Positions 8,548 through 17,072 of a DNA stretch of 64,000 nt are shown piece by piece (position 1 is the first letter of the stretch; the number at the start of each line of letters is the position of its first letter). The position numbers and the translations under genes were made by a program. Under the pieces are notes generated by a model. That model saw nothing but the letters and a program-made list of their open reading frames with translations, searched no databases and had not been told where the DNA came from. Source of the DNA: Pannonibacter sp. XCT-53 (GTDB taxonomy: Bacteria > Pseudomonadota > Alphaproteobacteria > Rhizobiales > Stappiaceae); contig NZ_JAABLQ010000002.1 in assembly GCF_009915765.1 (NCBI RefSeq), positions 1 through 64,000 of the forward strand, in the 5' to 3' direction.

Positions 8548-8866
8548 GGTGTGGCTCCCTCCGCTTGTAACGCACGAATTCACTTCCCCTCCGATGAGGG
8601 AACGTGCGGTGCAACGCGCGTGAGCAAGCGATGGCGCGCCATGCCCGTGACCCTCCCCCAGCACCTGACGAGCGAGCGCTGCGGCAGGTACATCCCGCAC
8701 GGTAAAGAGGCTTGCAATGAAGTTCAAGTAACTTGAACAGGCTGAAACTTGACTGAATGTGCAGTTTCTGACGGTGCCGGCCAAGTGCCGGCATGGCCCG
8801 CCGCAGGGGCGGGGCGGAGGGGCGAGGCACAGGGGCGAGACACAGGGGCGGGTGCAGGGCGCTGCC
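8548..8866. other. Promoter region of the peptide-importer operon
   Basis: This 319-base gap between the LysR gene and the binding-protein gene has no credible ORF. It contains the 17-bp palindrome described separately at 8722-8738 and, nearer the start codon, the strong Shine-Dalgarno of the binding-protein gene. A TTGAAC hexamer inside the palindrome could serve as a -35 element on the minus strand, but I see no clear matching -10. Confidence 0.5.
8722..8738. promoter_or_regulatory. 17-bp perfect palindrome, candidate operator
   Basis: GTTCAAGT-A-ACTTGAAC is a perfect inverted repeat with 8-bp arms around one base. It contains a T-N11-A core (TCAAGTAACTTGA), compatible with LysR-type binding, and stands 175 bases upstream of the binding-protein start codon. 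The adjacent LysR regulator (8867-9763) or the XRE-cupin regulator could bind it; sequence alone does not decide. Confidence 0.45.
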
Positions 8867-9763
8867 TCACACCAGGCCCACCACCCGGACAAGGTCGCCG
8901 CAGAACATTTCCACGCCGAGCCCGCGGACACGGCGTTCACGGCAGACGACATGGAGCACGTTCCAGGCGAAGTCGCCGTCGCGCACCGGCAGGTGGACCA
9001 GCAGTCCGCGCCGGATGTCCTCGGCCACGTCGAAGCGGCTGAGAAAGACGATGCCGTCGCCGCTGGCCGCGATCTGCTTCATGGCCTCGATGGAGTTCGT
9101 CTGGAAGGCCGGCTCGGCGGTCAGGCCGGCGGCGGTGAAGCTGCCGGCAATCAGGTCGTGCATCACCATCCGGCGGTCCGGGAAGATCAGCGGATGGGCG
9201 AGGCAGGCTGCCAGCGTTACGCTGTCCTGCCCGGCGAGAGGGTGGGCCGGCGAGACCACGGCACCAAGCCTGGCATCAAAGGCGGCCACCGTTTCCAGCG
9301 CCGCATGGGCCGGAAGGTTGAAGGCAAGGCCCAGATCGGCCTCGCCCGCCGCCACGGCCGCAACGATGTCCGTGCGGGCCATCACCCGGATCGTGATGCG
9401 GATGCGCGGGTGACGGCCGGCGAACAGCGCGGCCGCCTTCGGCACGATGCCGCCGGCCAGCCCGTTCATCGTCGCCACGATCACCTCGCCGCTCTCCAGC
9501 GTCGTCAGGTCACGGATTTCCGCTTCCACCTCGCTGTACTCGCGCAGGGTGCGCCGGATGTGGGCAAGGAGGATCTCGCCGGCCGGTGTCAGGCGCAGGC
9601 CGCGCGGCAGGCGCTCGAACAGCGGCGCGCCGATCACTTGCTCCAGCTGCAGCACATGCTTGTTGATGGCCGATGCCGCCACGTTCAGCCGGTCGGCCGC
9701 CGCGCGGATCGACCCGCTGCGGGCCACTTCGTCGATGTAGCGCAGGACCCGCGAGTGCAGCAT
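8867..9763 (-). CDS. LysR family transcriptional regulator
   Basis: A 298-residue LysR-type regulator: N-terminal winged HTH (about 1-60, with GSIRAAADRLNVAASAINKHV) and a periplasmic-binding-protein-like effector domain (about 90-290). AGGAGG lies six bases before the ATG at 9763. It is co-directional with the peptide importer downstream and divergent from the adenine-deaminase-like gene, so it could control either. A LysR-type inverted repeat (9777-9797) lies directly in front of it, suggesting autoregulation. Confidence 0.9.
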   Translation of the reverse strand: MLHSRVLRYIDEVARSGSIRAAADRLNVAASAINKHVLQLEQVIGAPLFERLPRGLRLTPAGEILLAHIRRTLREYSEVEAEIRDLTTLESGEVIVATMNGLAGGIVPKAAALFAGRHPRIRITIRVMARTDIVAAVAAGEADLGLAFNLPAHAALETVAAFDARLGAVVSPAHPLAGQDSVTLAACLAHPLIFPDRRMVMHDLIAGSFTAAGLTAEPAFQTNSIEAMKQIAASGDGIVFLSRFDVAEDIRRGLLVHLPVRDGDFAWNVLHVVCRERRVRGLGVEMFCGDLVRVVGLV

Positions 9764-9776
9764 GTCGCCTCCTTTT

Positions 9777-9797
9777 GCGTTCTGAAAAAGCGAACGC
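9777..9797. promoter_or_regulatory. Candidate LysR-type operator
   Basis: GCGTTC (9777-9782) and GAACGC (9792-9797) are perfect inverted 6-bp arms separated by nine bases, giving the T-N11-A core expected for LysR-family boxes. The site is 14 bases upstream of the LysR start codon in the divergent spacer with the adenine-deaminase-like gene, a typical place for an autoregulatory site. Confidence 0.45.
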
Positions 9798-10046
9798 TCC
9801 GCGCAGAAAATACTGCTTTCAGGAAGCGGTGCAATCTTCTTTTATGACGGCGACGGCGCGCCGGCACACAGCGGCCCGCCTGGGGGAGGATCATTCAGGT
9901 CATCGGGATCCGTCCGGCTGACCGCCCGTCGGGGCGGGTTCGGCGACGGAACATGTCCGGCTGCCGGGCCCTGTCCGGCGGAAGGAGCCCGTCTGCCCGA
10001 AGCCCGGTTCTCTCCGTGCCCACACACCACCGACCGGAGGTCCGCC

Positions 10047-11774
10047 GTGAACGCCCTGGAAACGCAGCACTACGCCAAGGTCCGCACCATTTTCGACATC
10101 CTGCATGGCAGGGCCGAGGCGGATCTGCTCATCAAGAACCTCAACATCCTCGATGTGCATGGCGAGACCGTCTATCAGGGCTCCATCCTGGTGCATGACA
10201 AGCGCATCGTGGCGCTGTCGCCGGACGAAAGCATCCTCAAGGTGCGCGAGGTTTTCGACGGCGAGGGGCTCTACGCCATTCCGGGCCTGATCGACGCCCA
10301 CATCCATTTCGAATCGCAGCTGGCCCATCCGACGGCGCTGGCGGAGGCGATGGTGCCCTGCGGCACCACAACGATCTATGCCGAGTGCCTCGACCTCCTG
10401 AGCGCGGCCGGCGAGGAAGGCGTCGAGGCGGCAACGGCCCTGTTCAAGGACCATGACAAGCTGCCCTACCGCCTGTTCGCCTTTGCCCCGGGCAAGAAGA
10501 CGGCCGCCCATGTCACCCAGGCGGTGCTGCAGATGGAACCGGTGATCGGCCTCGGCGAGTTCGAGCATTTCACCTATTCCTCGGGCGACGACGACGACTT
10601 CCGCAAGGCGGCCTGGGTGCGGGCCAAGGGCGGTTTCATGAACGGCCACTGGGGTGTCACTGCCCTGTCCGACATGGTGCTGAACTACCTGCCGGCGATC
10701 GGCGTCTCCAACAACCACGACGTCTGGAACGAGGACGACATCGAGAAGTCGATCCGCTACGGCTTCCCGACCCACATCAAGTTCGGCGTCGGCTCCGCAG
10801 AAGTGATCAAGGTGCTGCTGCGCGCCATCGTCGACCGCAAGTGGCCGACGGACAACTTCATGCTCTGCACCGACAACATCTCGGTCGAGCGGCTGCTGAA
10901 GTCGGGCCACATGGACTGGATCATCGGGGTCTGCGCCGACATGGGCATCAACCCGATCCATGCCATCAAGATGGCCACCTACAACACCGCCCGCTCCTTC
11001 CACATGGAGGACCAGATCGGCTCGCTGACGCCCGGCAAGTTCGCCGACATCGTGCTGACCGACAGCCTGTCGCGCATCAATCCCCGCTACGTGTTCAAGG
11101 ACGGCGAGCTGGTCGCGAAGGACCGCAAGCTGCTGAAGAATGCCGAGATCGACTACTCGGGCATGTGCAAGGCCGGGGTTCCGGGGCTCGACACGCTCCG
11201 GGCGGAGCAGCTCGACATCGTGCCGCTGGAGATCTCGGCCGACGGCACGCAGGCCAAGGTCTATCTGTTCGATGTCTACGGTCGCGGCCACGCCCGGTTC
11301 TTCCAGGAAGTCTGGGTGCCCTATCGTGATGGCCAGGTCGTGCCCGAGCTGGACGGCGTCCGTTACAGCCGCATCTCGGTCGTGCAGCGTTACCCCAGGG
11401 GCGAGCGGCATGTGGTCAACGGCCTGTTCAAGGGCGTGCGCATCGACCGTGGAGCAGTGGCGACCTTCTGGCCGGCACCCAAGCCCTATTTCGTCGCCAT
11501 CGGCAACGACAGCGCGGAAATGTGCCATTGCCTGAAGCAGGTCGACGGCTATTCCGGCGCCTGCGTGGTCACCGAGAACCTGCAGCAGAAGGCCGTCATG
11601 CCGCTCGAGATCTATGGCGTCATGGCCAACATGACCGTCGCCGAGCTCACCGCTGCTGCCGGCGCCATCGACGCGGCGCTGGAGGAGATGGGCAACCGCA
11701 ACGAGGGCGAGCCGGTCGTCAACAAGCTGCTCAGCCTGTTCATCTCGCTGCACCGCTTCCGCTTCATGGCGTGA
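10047..11774 (+). CDS. Adenine deaminase-like amidohydrolase
   Basis: A 575-residue metal-dependent hydrolase of the adenine deaminase family (normal length 550-600). The first metal motif is DAHIHFES (near 88), a Glu/His region GEFEH follows, then NNHDVWNEDD aligning with the DHE region of Ade, LCTDNIS near 275 for the late metal Asp, and IKMATYNTARSFHMEDQIGSLTPG with the ADIVLTD end of the barrel. The C-terminal half matches the adenine deaminase C-terminal domain. The start is GTG at 10047, six bases after CGGAGG. Motif spacing differs from classical Ade (FES for IESS, TDN for TDD), so the true substrate may not be adenine. It pairs with the membrane protein gene downstream. Confidence 0.8.
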   Translation: MNALETQHYAKVRTIFDILHGRAEADLLIKNLNILDVHGETVYQGSILVHDKRIVALSPDESILKVREVFDGEGLYAIPGLIDAHIHFESQLAHPTALAEAMVPCGTTTIYAECLDLLSAAGEEGVEAATALFKDHDKLPYRLFAFAPGKKTAAHVTQAVLQMEPVIGLGEFEHFTYSSGDDDDFRKAAWVRAKGGFMNGHWGVTALSDMVLNYLPAIGVSNNHDVWNEDDIEKSIRYGFPTHIKFGVGSAEVIKVLLRAIVDRKWPTDNFMLCTDNISVERLLKSGHMDWIIGVCADMGINPIHAIKMATYNTARSFHMEDQIGSLTPGKFADIVLTDSLSRINPRYVFKDGELVAKDRKLLKNAEIDYSGMCKAGVPGLDTLRAEQLDIVPLEISADGTQAKVYLFDVYGRGHARFFQEVWVPYRDGQVVPELDGVRYSRISVVQRYPRGERHVVNGLFKGVRIDRGAVATFWPAPKPYFVAIGNDSAEMCHCLKQVDGYSGACVVTENLQQKAVMPLEIYGVMANMTVAELTAAAGAIDAALEEMGNRNEGEPVVNKLLSLFISLHRFRFMA

Positions 11775-11982
11775 ACCGGACCTTCAGGCTCGCCGGTCGG
11801 CGGAGGAGGCGTCCGGCGGTCTTTTGCACCGAAATCCCGGCGGGGGCGGCAGCTCCCGCTGGCGGGGAACGCGGCGCGGCTGCATGACGGACCCACCGGT
11901 CCCGGCCCCGCATCCGCAGACATCAACAAGGAGGGTCCGGCCCGTTGCTCAGGCGGTCCGGACAGGAACTGGGAGGAAAAGC

Positions 11983-12690
11983 ATGGCACACAAACCCGGC
12001 GAGGCCGATGTTCTCGACACCGGCAGTCTCACCCGGCGCTGGATCATGTATGTGGTCGGCATCTACATCCTGACCTTCGGCGTGAGCCTCGCGATCCGCG
12101 CCGGCATCGGCATCTCGCCGCAGTCGAGCCTGACGCGCACCATGACGCTGGTGTTTCCGCCGCTGACGCAGGGCACCTACAATTTCATCCTTGAGCTGAT
12201 CATGCTGGCGCTGACCTATCTGGTCATGCCGAAGGACTTCAAGATCACGGCGTTCTTCTCGCTGGTGCCCGCCTTCGTGCTGGCGGTGTTCCTCGATCTG
12301 AACCTGATGATGACCGAGTTCATCAAGCTGGAGCTTTACCAGGCCAAGGTGGCGCTGCTGGTGTTCGCCGATGCGGCTCTGGCCTTCGGCCTGTTCCTGA
12401 TGATCCGCGCCAATCTGGTGCTGATGCCGGTGGACATGTTCGTCAACACCATCTGCAAGCGCACCGGCTGGAAGTGGGGCAACATCAAGACCGGCTTCGA
12501 CTGCACCCTGCTGCTGACCTCGGCCTGCATCGGCCTGGCGTTCCTGGGCGAAGTGAAGTTCATCCGCGAAGGCACGATCATCAACGCGATCCTGATTGGC
12601 CAGTACATCCGCCTGTACTTCTTCATCTATCGCAAGATGAACGCCTCGAAGCTGGCGGCATCGGACGGGGTTCCGGCCAGCACCACCTGA
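11983..12690 (+). CDS. YczE/YitT-like integral membrane protein
   Basis: A 235-residue protein with five or six hydrophobic segments and the YczE/YyaS-type N-terminal signature: a first helix running through YILTFGVSLAIRAGIGISPQS, where the helix is followed by a 'GIS' turn. GGGAGGAAAAGC places the ATG at 11983; the in-frame extension upstream is Arg/Pro-rich and lacks homology-like character. It follows the adenine-deaminase-like gene by 208 bases and may export, import or sense a related compound. No transport function has been established for this family as far as I know. Confidence 0.7.
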   Translation: MAHKPGEADVLDTGSLTRRWIMYVVGIYILTFGVSLAIRAGIGISPQSSLTRTMTLVFPPLTQGTYNFILELIMLALTYLVMPKDFKITAFFSLVPAFVLAVFLDLNLMMTEFIKLELYQAKVALLVFADAALAFGLFLMIRANLVLMPVDMFVNTICKRTGWKWGNIKTGFDCTLLLTSACIGLAFLGEVKFIREGTIINAILIGQYIRLYFFIYRKMNASKLAASDGVPASTT

Positions 12691-12719
12691 CGCGGAGCCC
12701 CATCCTCCGCGTGCCCCCC

Positions 12720-12884
12720 GGAAGGCCGCCGCAGGCGGCCTTCCAACCCGTCTGGCACAGGCCGCCGCAGGCGGCCTTCCAACCCGTCTGGCACAGGCCG
12801 CCGCAGGCGGCCTTCCAACCCGTCTGGCACAGGCCGCCGCAGGCGGCCTTCCACCCCTTCAGGCACAGGCCGCCGCAGGCGGCC
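12720..12884. repeat. Tandem array of five 36-bp units, each with a terminator-like hairpin
   Basis: Units begin at 12724, 12760, 12796, 12832 and 12868, an exact 36-base period. Each starts with GGCCGCC-GCA-GGCGGCC, a perfect 7-bp stem with a 3-base loop; the first copy extends to 11-bp arms (12720-12744). Copies 1-3 are identical including the linker TTCCAACCCGTCTGGCACA; copy 4 has a diverged linker (TTCCACCCCTTCAGGCACA) and copy 5 only the hairpin. The array fills the gap between two convergent genes. It has no spacers, so it is not a CRISPR array; it looks like an amplified bidirectional terminator or REP-like element. Confidence 0.85.
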
Positions 12885-12914
12885 GTCCGTGTTTCGGCTC
12901 CGTGCGCCCGGGTC

Positions 12915-13997
12915 TCAGCGGCTCCGGCGCGGCAAGGCCAGGCCATTGTGGTCAAAGGCTTGCACGGTGCCGGGTCTTGCGTGCAGATGCAGCGCGTCGC
13001 CGGAGCGCACCGGGTGATGGCCATGCACGCGCAACACCAGCGTGCCATAGTCCTCTGTCCGGACATAGACATTGGTGTCCGAGCCCAGATGCTCGACCAG
13101 ATCCGCCGTGCCGCTGACCAGTGCGCCTTCAGCCGTACCCGGCACCAGATGTTCGGGCCGCAGCCCGATCTCGGCGATCCGCCCGGCCACGCCCTCCGGG
13201 GCAAGGCCGTCAAGCGGCACGGCCGCGCCGGTGGCCAGACGGGGCAGTCCCCGGTCATCCAGCGTCACAGGCAGGATGTTCATGGTCGGCGAGCCGATGA
13301 ACTGGGCGACGAACCGGTTGGCCGGCCGGTCGTAGAGATCGAGCGGCGAGCCGACCTGCTGCACGTCGCCGCCGTTCAGCACCACGATCCGGTCCGCCAG
13401 CGTCATTGCCTCCACCTGGTCATGCGTCACATAGATCATCGTCGCCGCCAGCCGCTTGTGCAGCCGGGCGATCTCCAGCCGCATGTCGACGCGCAAGGCC
13501 GCATCGAGGTTGGACAGGGGCTCGTCGAACAGGAAGGCGCGGGGCTGGCGCACGATGGCGCGGCCCATGGCGACGCGCTGGCGCTGCCCGCCGGAGAGCG
13601 CCTTGGGCAGGCGCGCCAGCAGAGGCTCCAGCGACAGGGTCGAAGCAGCAGCAGTGACGCGCGGGCGCCGCTCGGCCTCAGGTTTGCCGCGGATCTCCAG
13701 CGAGAACCCCATGTTCCGCGCCACATCCATATGCGGGTAGAGCGCATAGGACTGGAACACCATGGCGATGTCCCGGTCGCGCGGGGCCGTCTCGTTGACG
13801 CGCCGGCCGTCGATGCGCAGCTCGCCGCCGGATATCGGCTCCAGCCCGGCGATCATCCGCAGCAGCGTGGACTTGCCACAGCCCGACGGGCCGACAAGGA
13901 CGACGAACTCGCCGTCCTCGATGGTGAGGTCAATCTCGCGCAGCACCTCGACCTGACCATAGCGCTTGGCGAGAGAGGACAGTTCCATTCGGGCCAT
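12915..13997 (-). CDS. CUT1-type ABC transporter ATP-binding protein (MalK/UgpC-like)
   Basis: A 360-residue ATPase with all normal motifs: Walker [10 protein letters not shown] (36-44), Q-loop [12 protein letters not shown], signature [14 protein letters not shown], Walker [12 protein letters not shown] and H-loop VTHDQ. The C-terminal third is the TOBE/OB regulatory domain of the MalK family (GLRPEHLVPG). ATG 13997 has GGAGA upstream; a second ATG three codons in is possible. It is the last gene of the GntR/PLP-enzyme/CUT1 operon, 10 bases after the second permease. The downstream side faces the 36-bp hairpin array. Confidence 0.92.
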   Translation of the reverse strand: MARMELSSLAKRYGQVEVLREIDLTIEDGEFVVLVGPSGCGKSTLLRMIAGLEPISGGELRIDGRRVNETAPRDRDIAMVFQSYALYPHMDVARNMGFSLEIRGKPEAERRPRVTAAASTLSLEPLLARLPKALSGGQRQRVAMGRAIVRQPRAFLFDEPLSNLDAALRVDMRLEIARLHKRLAATMIYVTHDQVEAMTLADRIVVLNGGDVQQVGSPLDLYDRPANRFVAQFIGSPTMNILPVTLDDRGLPRLATGAAVPLDGLAPEGVAGRIAEIGLRPEHLVPGTAEGALVSGTADLVEHLGSDTNVYVRTEDYGTLVLRVHGHHPVRSGDALHLHARPGTVQAFDHNGLALPRRSR

Positions 13998-14007
13998 GTG
14001 ACGTCTC

Positions 14008-14847
14008 CTATCCCTTGACGGCGCCTGAGGTCAGGCCCTGCACGAGGTAACGCTGGATGAAGAGGAAGAAGAGGCAGGACGGCACCAGCGCCAGCACGCC
14101 GGCGGCCATCATCTGTCCCCAGTCGACGGAGAACTTCGACACGAAGGTGAGCAGCCCGACCGGGAAGGTCATCGCATCGTTGGAGTTGATCAGCATCAGC
14201 GCGAAGAGGAGTTCACTCCAGGCGGCGGTGAAGACGAAGCCGAGCGTCGCGCCAAGCCCGGGCAGGGTCAGCGGCACGATGATCCGCCTGAGCGCCTGGA
14301 ACCGGGTGCAGCCGTCGATCATCGCCGCTTCTTCCAGATCGCGTGGGATGCCGTCGAAGAAGGACTGCATCAGGAAGGTGGCGAAGGGGATGTTGAAGGC
14401 GGTGTAGACGACGATGAGGCTGGTCAGCGAGTTCAGCATGCCGAGCGCCGCCACCATCTTGTAGATGGGCGCGATGACCATCAGCAGCGGGAACATCTGC
14501 GTCACCAGCATGATGCCCACCAGCACCCGCTTGCCGGCGAAGTCGAAGCGCGAGAAGGCATAGCCGGCGCCGGCGGCGATCAGCGTCGTCACGCCCGCAG
14601 TGCCCAGCGACACGATCAGGCTGTTGCCGAAATAGGCCAGGAAGTCGGTCTGGGTGATGACCTTGGCGAAGTTGCCGAAGCTGGTTTCCGAGGGGAACAG
14701 CCGGGTGCCTTCGGTGAAGATCAGCTGGTCCGGCGTGATCGCGATCTTAACCAGCCAGTAGAGCGGAAACAGCGCGAAGGCGAGATAGGCGGCCAGGGCC
14801 AGATACCTGGCGGTCGAGAGGAGGGGCGAGGCTGTGCGGCGGGCCAT
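14008..14847 (-). CDS. CUT1-type ABC transporter permease (MalG/UgpE-like)
   Basis: A 279-residue permease with six hydrophobic segments, the EAA loop (IPRDLEEAAMIDGCTRFQAL followed by IIVPLTLPG) that couples to the ATPase, and a C-terminal end (YLVQGLTSGAVKG) very typical of MalG-type subunits. It is four bases downstream of the MalF-like permease gene and ten upstream of the ATPase gene, in one transcription unit. Confidence 0.93.
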   Translation of the reverse strand: MARRTASPLLSTARYLALAAYLAFALFPLYWLVKIAITPDQLIFTEGTRLFPSETSFGNFAKVITQTDFLAYFGNSLIVSLGTAGVTTLIAAGAGYAFSRFDFAGKRVLVGIMLVTQMFPLLMVIAPIYKMVAALGMLNSLTSLIVVYTAFNIPFATFLMQSFFDGIPRDLEEAAMIDGCTRFQALRRIIVPLTLPGLGATLGFVFTAAWSELLFALMLINSNDAMTFPVGLLTFVSKFSVDWGQMMAAGVLALVPSCLFFLFIQRYLVQGLTSGAVKG

Positions 14848-14851
14848 GGGC

Positions 14852-15781
14852 TCAGATCCTCACGAAGCGGCGGCGCAGCGCCAGCAGCACGACGGCATAG
14901 GCGAGCAGCAGGCTGAGCAGGGCAATGGCCAGCGCCGAGGCATAGCCGAAGTCGAGCTTCCGGAACGCCGTGGTGAAAATGTAGGACGATAGGATCTGCG
15001 TCGAGTTGGCCGGGCCTCCGCCGGTCATCACGAAGATCAGGTCCGCGAAATTGGCGATCCAGATCGTGCGCAGCATCACGGTGATGGCGATCATCGGCGC
15101 GAGGAACGGCAGGGTGATCTTGACGAAGGCCTGCCAGGGCGTCGCCCCGTCGATCTCGGCGGCTTCATACAGCTCTCCGGGGATCGACTGCAGCGCCGCC
15201 AGAAGCGTGATGGCGAAGAAGGGAATGCCGAACCAGACATTCGCCGTGATCGGTCCCCACATGGCCAGCGCCGGATCGCCGAGGATGTTGAAGGGCTCCG
15301 ACAGGATGCCGAGCGCGGCCAGCCAGTGCGGCAGCGGGCCGATCACCGGATTGAACAGCCACGACCAGGTCAGCGCGGTGAGGAAGGTCGGCACGGCCCA
15401 GGGCAGGAACACCAGCGCCTGCACCAGTCTTTTGCCGGCAAACTGCGTGTTGAGCAGCAGCGCCAGCCCGAGCCCGAAGGCGAACTGGAACACCAGCGAG
15501 CCGAAAGTCCACCAGAAGGTGTTGTTAAGCGCCCGCCAGAACCGGGCATCGCCCCACAGCTGCGCAAAATTCGCGAGCCCCACCCACCCGCCGGCCGAGG
15601 GCCGCAGCAGCACCACCGACTGGAAGGCATAGGACAGGCCGATGACGAGCGGCACCACCATCACCAGCGCGATCAGCACGAGGGCCGGGGAGATGTAGAG
15701 ATAGGGCTCGATCAGGTGGCGCCAGATGAAGTTGGGGCGTGCCCGGGTTTCCCCGGGCACGCGGCGCGCGCTGGCGCTCAT
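14852..15781 (-). CDS. CUT1-type ABC transporter permease (MalF/UgpA-like)
   Basis: A 309-residue permease. After a short hydrophilic N-terminus the first helix begins at LIEPYLYISPALVLIALVM, and the EAA loop reads GELYEAAEIDGATPWQAFVKI. The ATG at 15781 overlaps the binding-protein stop (ATGA), which fixes the start; the reading frame continues upstream through the binding-protein gene in another register but that part is not a fusion. The first codons also contain a perfect 11-bp hairpin (15737-15762). Confidence 0.92.
   Translation of the reverse strand: MSASARRVPGETRARPNFIWRHLIEPYLYISPALVLIALVMVVPLVIGLSYAFQSVVLLRPSAGGWVGLANFAQLWGDARFWRALNNTFWWTFGSLVFQFAFGLGLALLLNTQFAGKRLVQALVFLPWAVPTFLTALTWSWLFNPVIGPLPHWLAALGILSEPFNILGDPALAMWGPITANVWFGIPFFAITLLAALQSIPGELYEAAEIDGATPWQAFVKITLPFLAPMIAITVMLRTIWIANFADLIFVMTGGGPANSTQILSSYIFTTAFRKLDFGYASALAIALLSLLLAYAVVLLALRRRFVRI
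15737..15762 (-). other. Hairpin at the 5' end of the permease gene
   Basis: GCGTGCCCGGG and CCCGGGCACGC form a perfect 11-bp stem around TTTC. It lies 16 bases past the binding-protein stop codon but, because the genes overlap, inside codons 7-15 of the permease. Its position matches the post-SBP hairpins at other importer loci in this window, suggesting the same role in uneven subunit expression. Confidence 0.5.
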
Positions 15782-17040
15782 TGCTTGGCCTTCCACTTGC
15801 CGTACTCCTCGGTGAGGAACGCGGCCCATTCGTCGGCCAGCTCCTGCGCGGTCATGTCGCCAAGCAGCGCCTGCTGGCTGGTCTCCAGCGCGATGGAGTC
15901 GGCGAAATATCCGAACTGCTCCAGATAGGTCGGCATCGTCGTCGGCACGTACTTGTCGCTGTTCAGCTCCTCGAACCAGCCGGCGAACTGCGGCGTGCGG
16001 AAGAACGGATCCTGTTCCGCGCCCTTGTGGATCGGAATGACGCCGACACGCTTGGCCCAGGTGGCATTGGCGTCCGGGGCAGAGAGGGCGGCAACAAGCG
16101 CCCAGGCCTTGTCCGGCGACTTGGTCGTGTTGAAGATCGACCAGCCCGCGAAACCGATGGTCGGGAAAGCCTTGCCGGCGGAGCCAAGCGGCATCGGCGC
16201 CACGGCAAAGTCCTCCGGCTTCATGCGCTCCTGTACGGCGATCAGCGCGTCCGGATCCTGGTCGAGGAAGGCGCAGGTGCCGGAGTAGAAGCCGGCGACG
16301 ATCTCGTTGAAGCCCCAGCTGACGGAGTCCTTCGGGGCATAGCCCTTCTGGTACATGTCGATCAGGAACTGGAGCCCGGCGACAGAGCCCGGCTCGTTGA
16401 TGCGGCTCTTGCCATCGGCGGTGAAGAACTCGTTGGTGCCGTTCATCGTGGCAGCCATCATGATCCAGCCGTTGAGGCCGCCCGGACCGCCGCGCAGGCA
16501 GTAGCCCGACTTGCCCGGCAGCTTGGAGACCGCCGCCGAGGCGGCCATGAACTCCTCCATCGTAGCCGGCGGGTTGGCGACGCCGGCCTCGGCGAGCAGC
16601 TTCTTGTTGTAGAACATCGCCCGCAGATAGAAGCCGTAGGGCAGCATGTAGGCCTTGCCGCCAGCAAGACGGCCCATGTCGAGCGTCTTCTGGGTCAGGT
16701 TGCCGCCGTACTGCCACTTGGCAATGTTGTCCTCGAGGCTCATCAGCTGGCCGGAGCCGGCATAAAGCGCGGCCCAGCGGTCCGGCATCTCGACGACATC
16801 GGGAATGTCGCCACCGGCCACCATCGTCGCCAGCTTTTCAAAGGCCTGGCCCCAGGGCAGCGAGACGATCTCCACCTCTGTGCCGGGATTGGCCTTCTTG
16901 AACTCCTCCACCATGCCCTTCAGCACCTCGGTGCGCTCCGGGCTGGTGATCACTTCCACCAGTTTGAGGGTCTCGGCATAGGCTGCAGTGGACATGAGTA
17001 GTCCGACGAGGGCAGCGAGCCCCACGCTCTTTTTCATCAT
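15778..17040 (-). CDS. CUT1-type extracellular solute-binding protein
   Basis: A 420-residue family 1 solute-binding protein with a Sec signal (MMKKSVGLAALVGLLMSTAAYA, cleavage before ETLK). The mature part shows the usual sugar-binding-protein blocks: EEFKKANPGTEVEI, DIPDVVEMPDRWAALY, MFYNKKLLAEAGV and GFAGWSIF. GGAGG lies five bases before the first of two adjacent ATGs (17040 and 17037). It follows the PLP enzyme gene by 32 bases. Family type suggests a sugar or sugar-like ligand, yet the operon's enzyme is a Cys/Met-metabolism type, so the ligand is uncertain. Confidence 0.92.
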   Translation of the reverse strand: MMKKSVGLAALVGLLMSTAAYAETLKLVEVITSPERTEVLKGMVEEFKKANPGTEVEIVSLPWGQAFEKLATMVAGGDIPDVVEMPDRWAALYAGSGQLMSLEDNIAKWQYGGNLTQKTLDMGRLAGGKAYMLPYGFYLRAMFYNKKLLAEAGVANPPATMEEFMAASAAVSKLPGKSGYCLRGGPGGLNGWIMMAATMNGTNEFFTADGKSRINEPGSVAGLQFLIDMYQKGYAPKDSVSWGFNEIVAGFYSGTCAFLDQDPDALIAVQERMKPEDFAVAPMPLGSAGKAFPTIGFAGWSIFNTTKSPDKAWALVAALSAPDANATWAKRVGVIPIHKGAEQDPFFRTPQFAGWFEELNSDKYVPTTMPTYLEQFGYFADSIALETSQQALLGDMTAQELADEWAAFLTEEYGKWKAKQ

Positions 17041-17072
17041 ATTGTCCTCCAGTTCCCCAATCTGGCGCCGCT

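Noticed and set aside
12720-12884. CRISPR array
   Set aside because: The period (36 bases) and partly palindromic repeats recall CRISPR repeats, but units are directly adjacent with identical linkers and there are no unique spacers or cas genes.
12623-13258. Repeat protein encoded through the 36-bp array
   Set aside because: Because 36 is a multiple of three, several frames stay open with a 12-residue repeat. They run antisense or out of frame to the ABC ATPase and membrane protein genes and lack a ribosome binding site.
14852-16717. Apparent fusion of a 300-residue N-terminal part to the MalF-like permease
   Set aside because: The extra part is an out-of-register reading of the binding-protein gene (15778-17040), which has a signal peptide and family motifs. 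The permease starts at 15781 by ATGA overlap.
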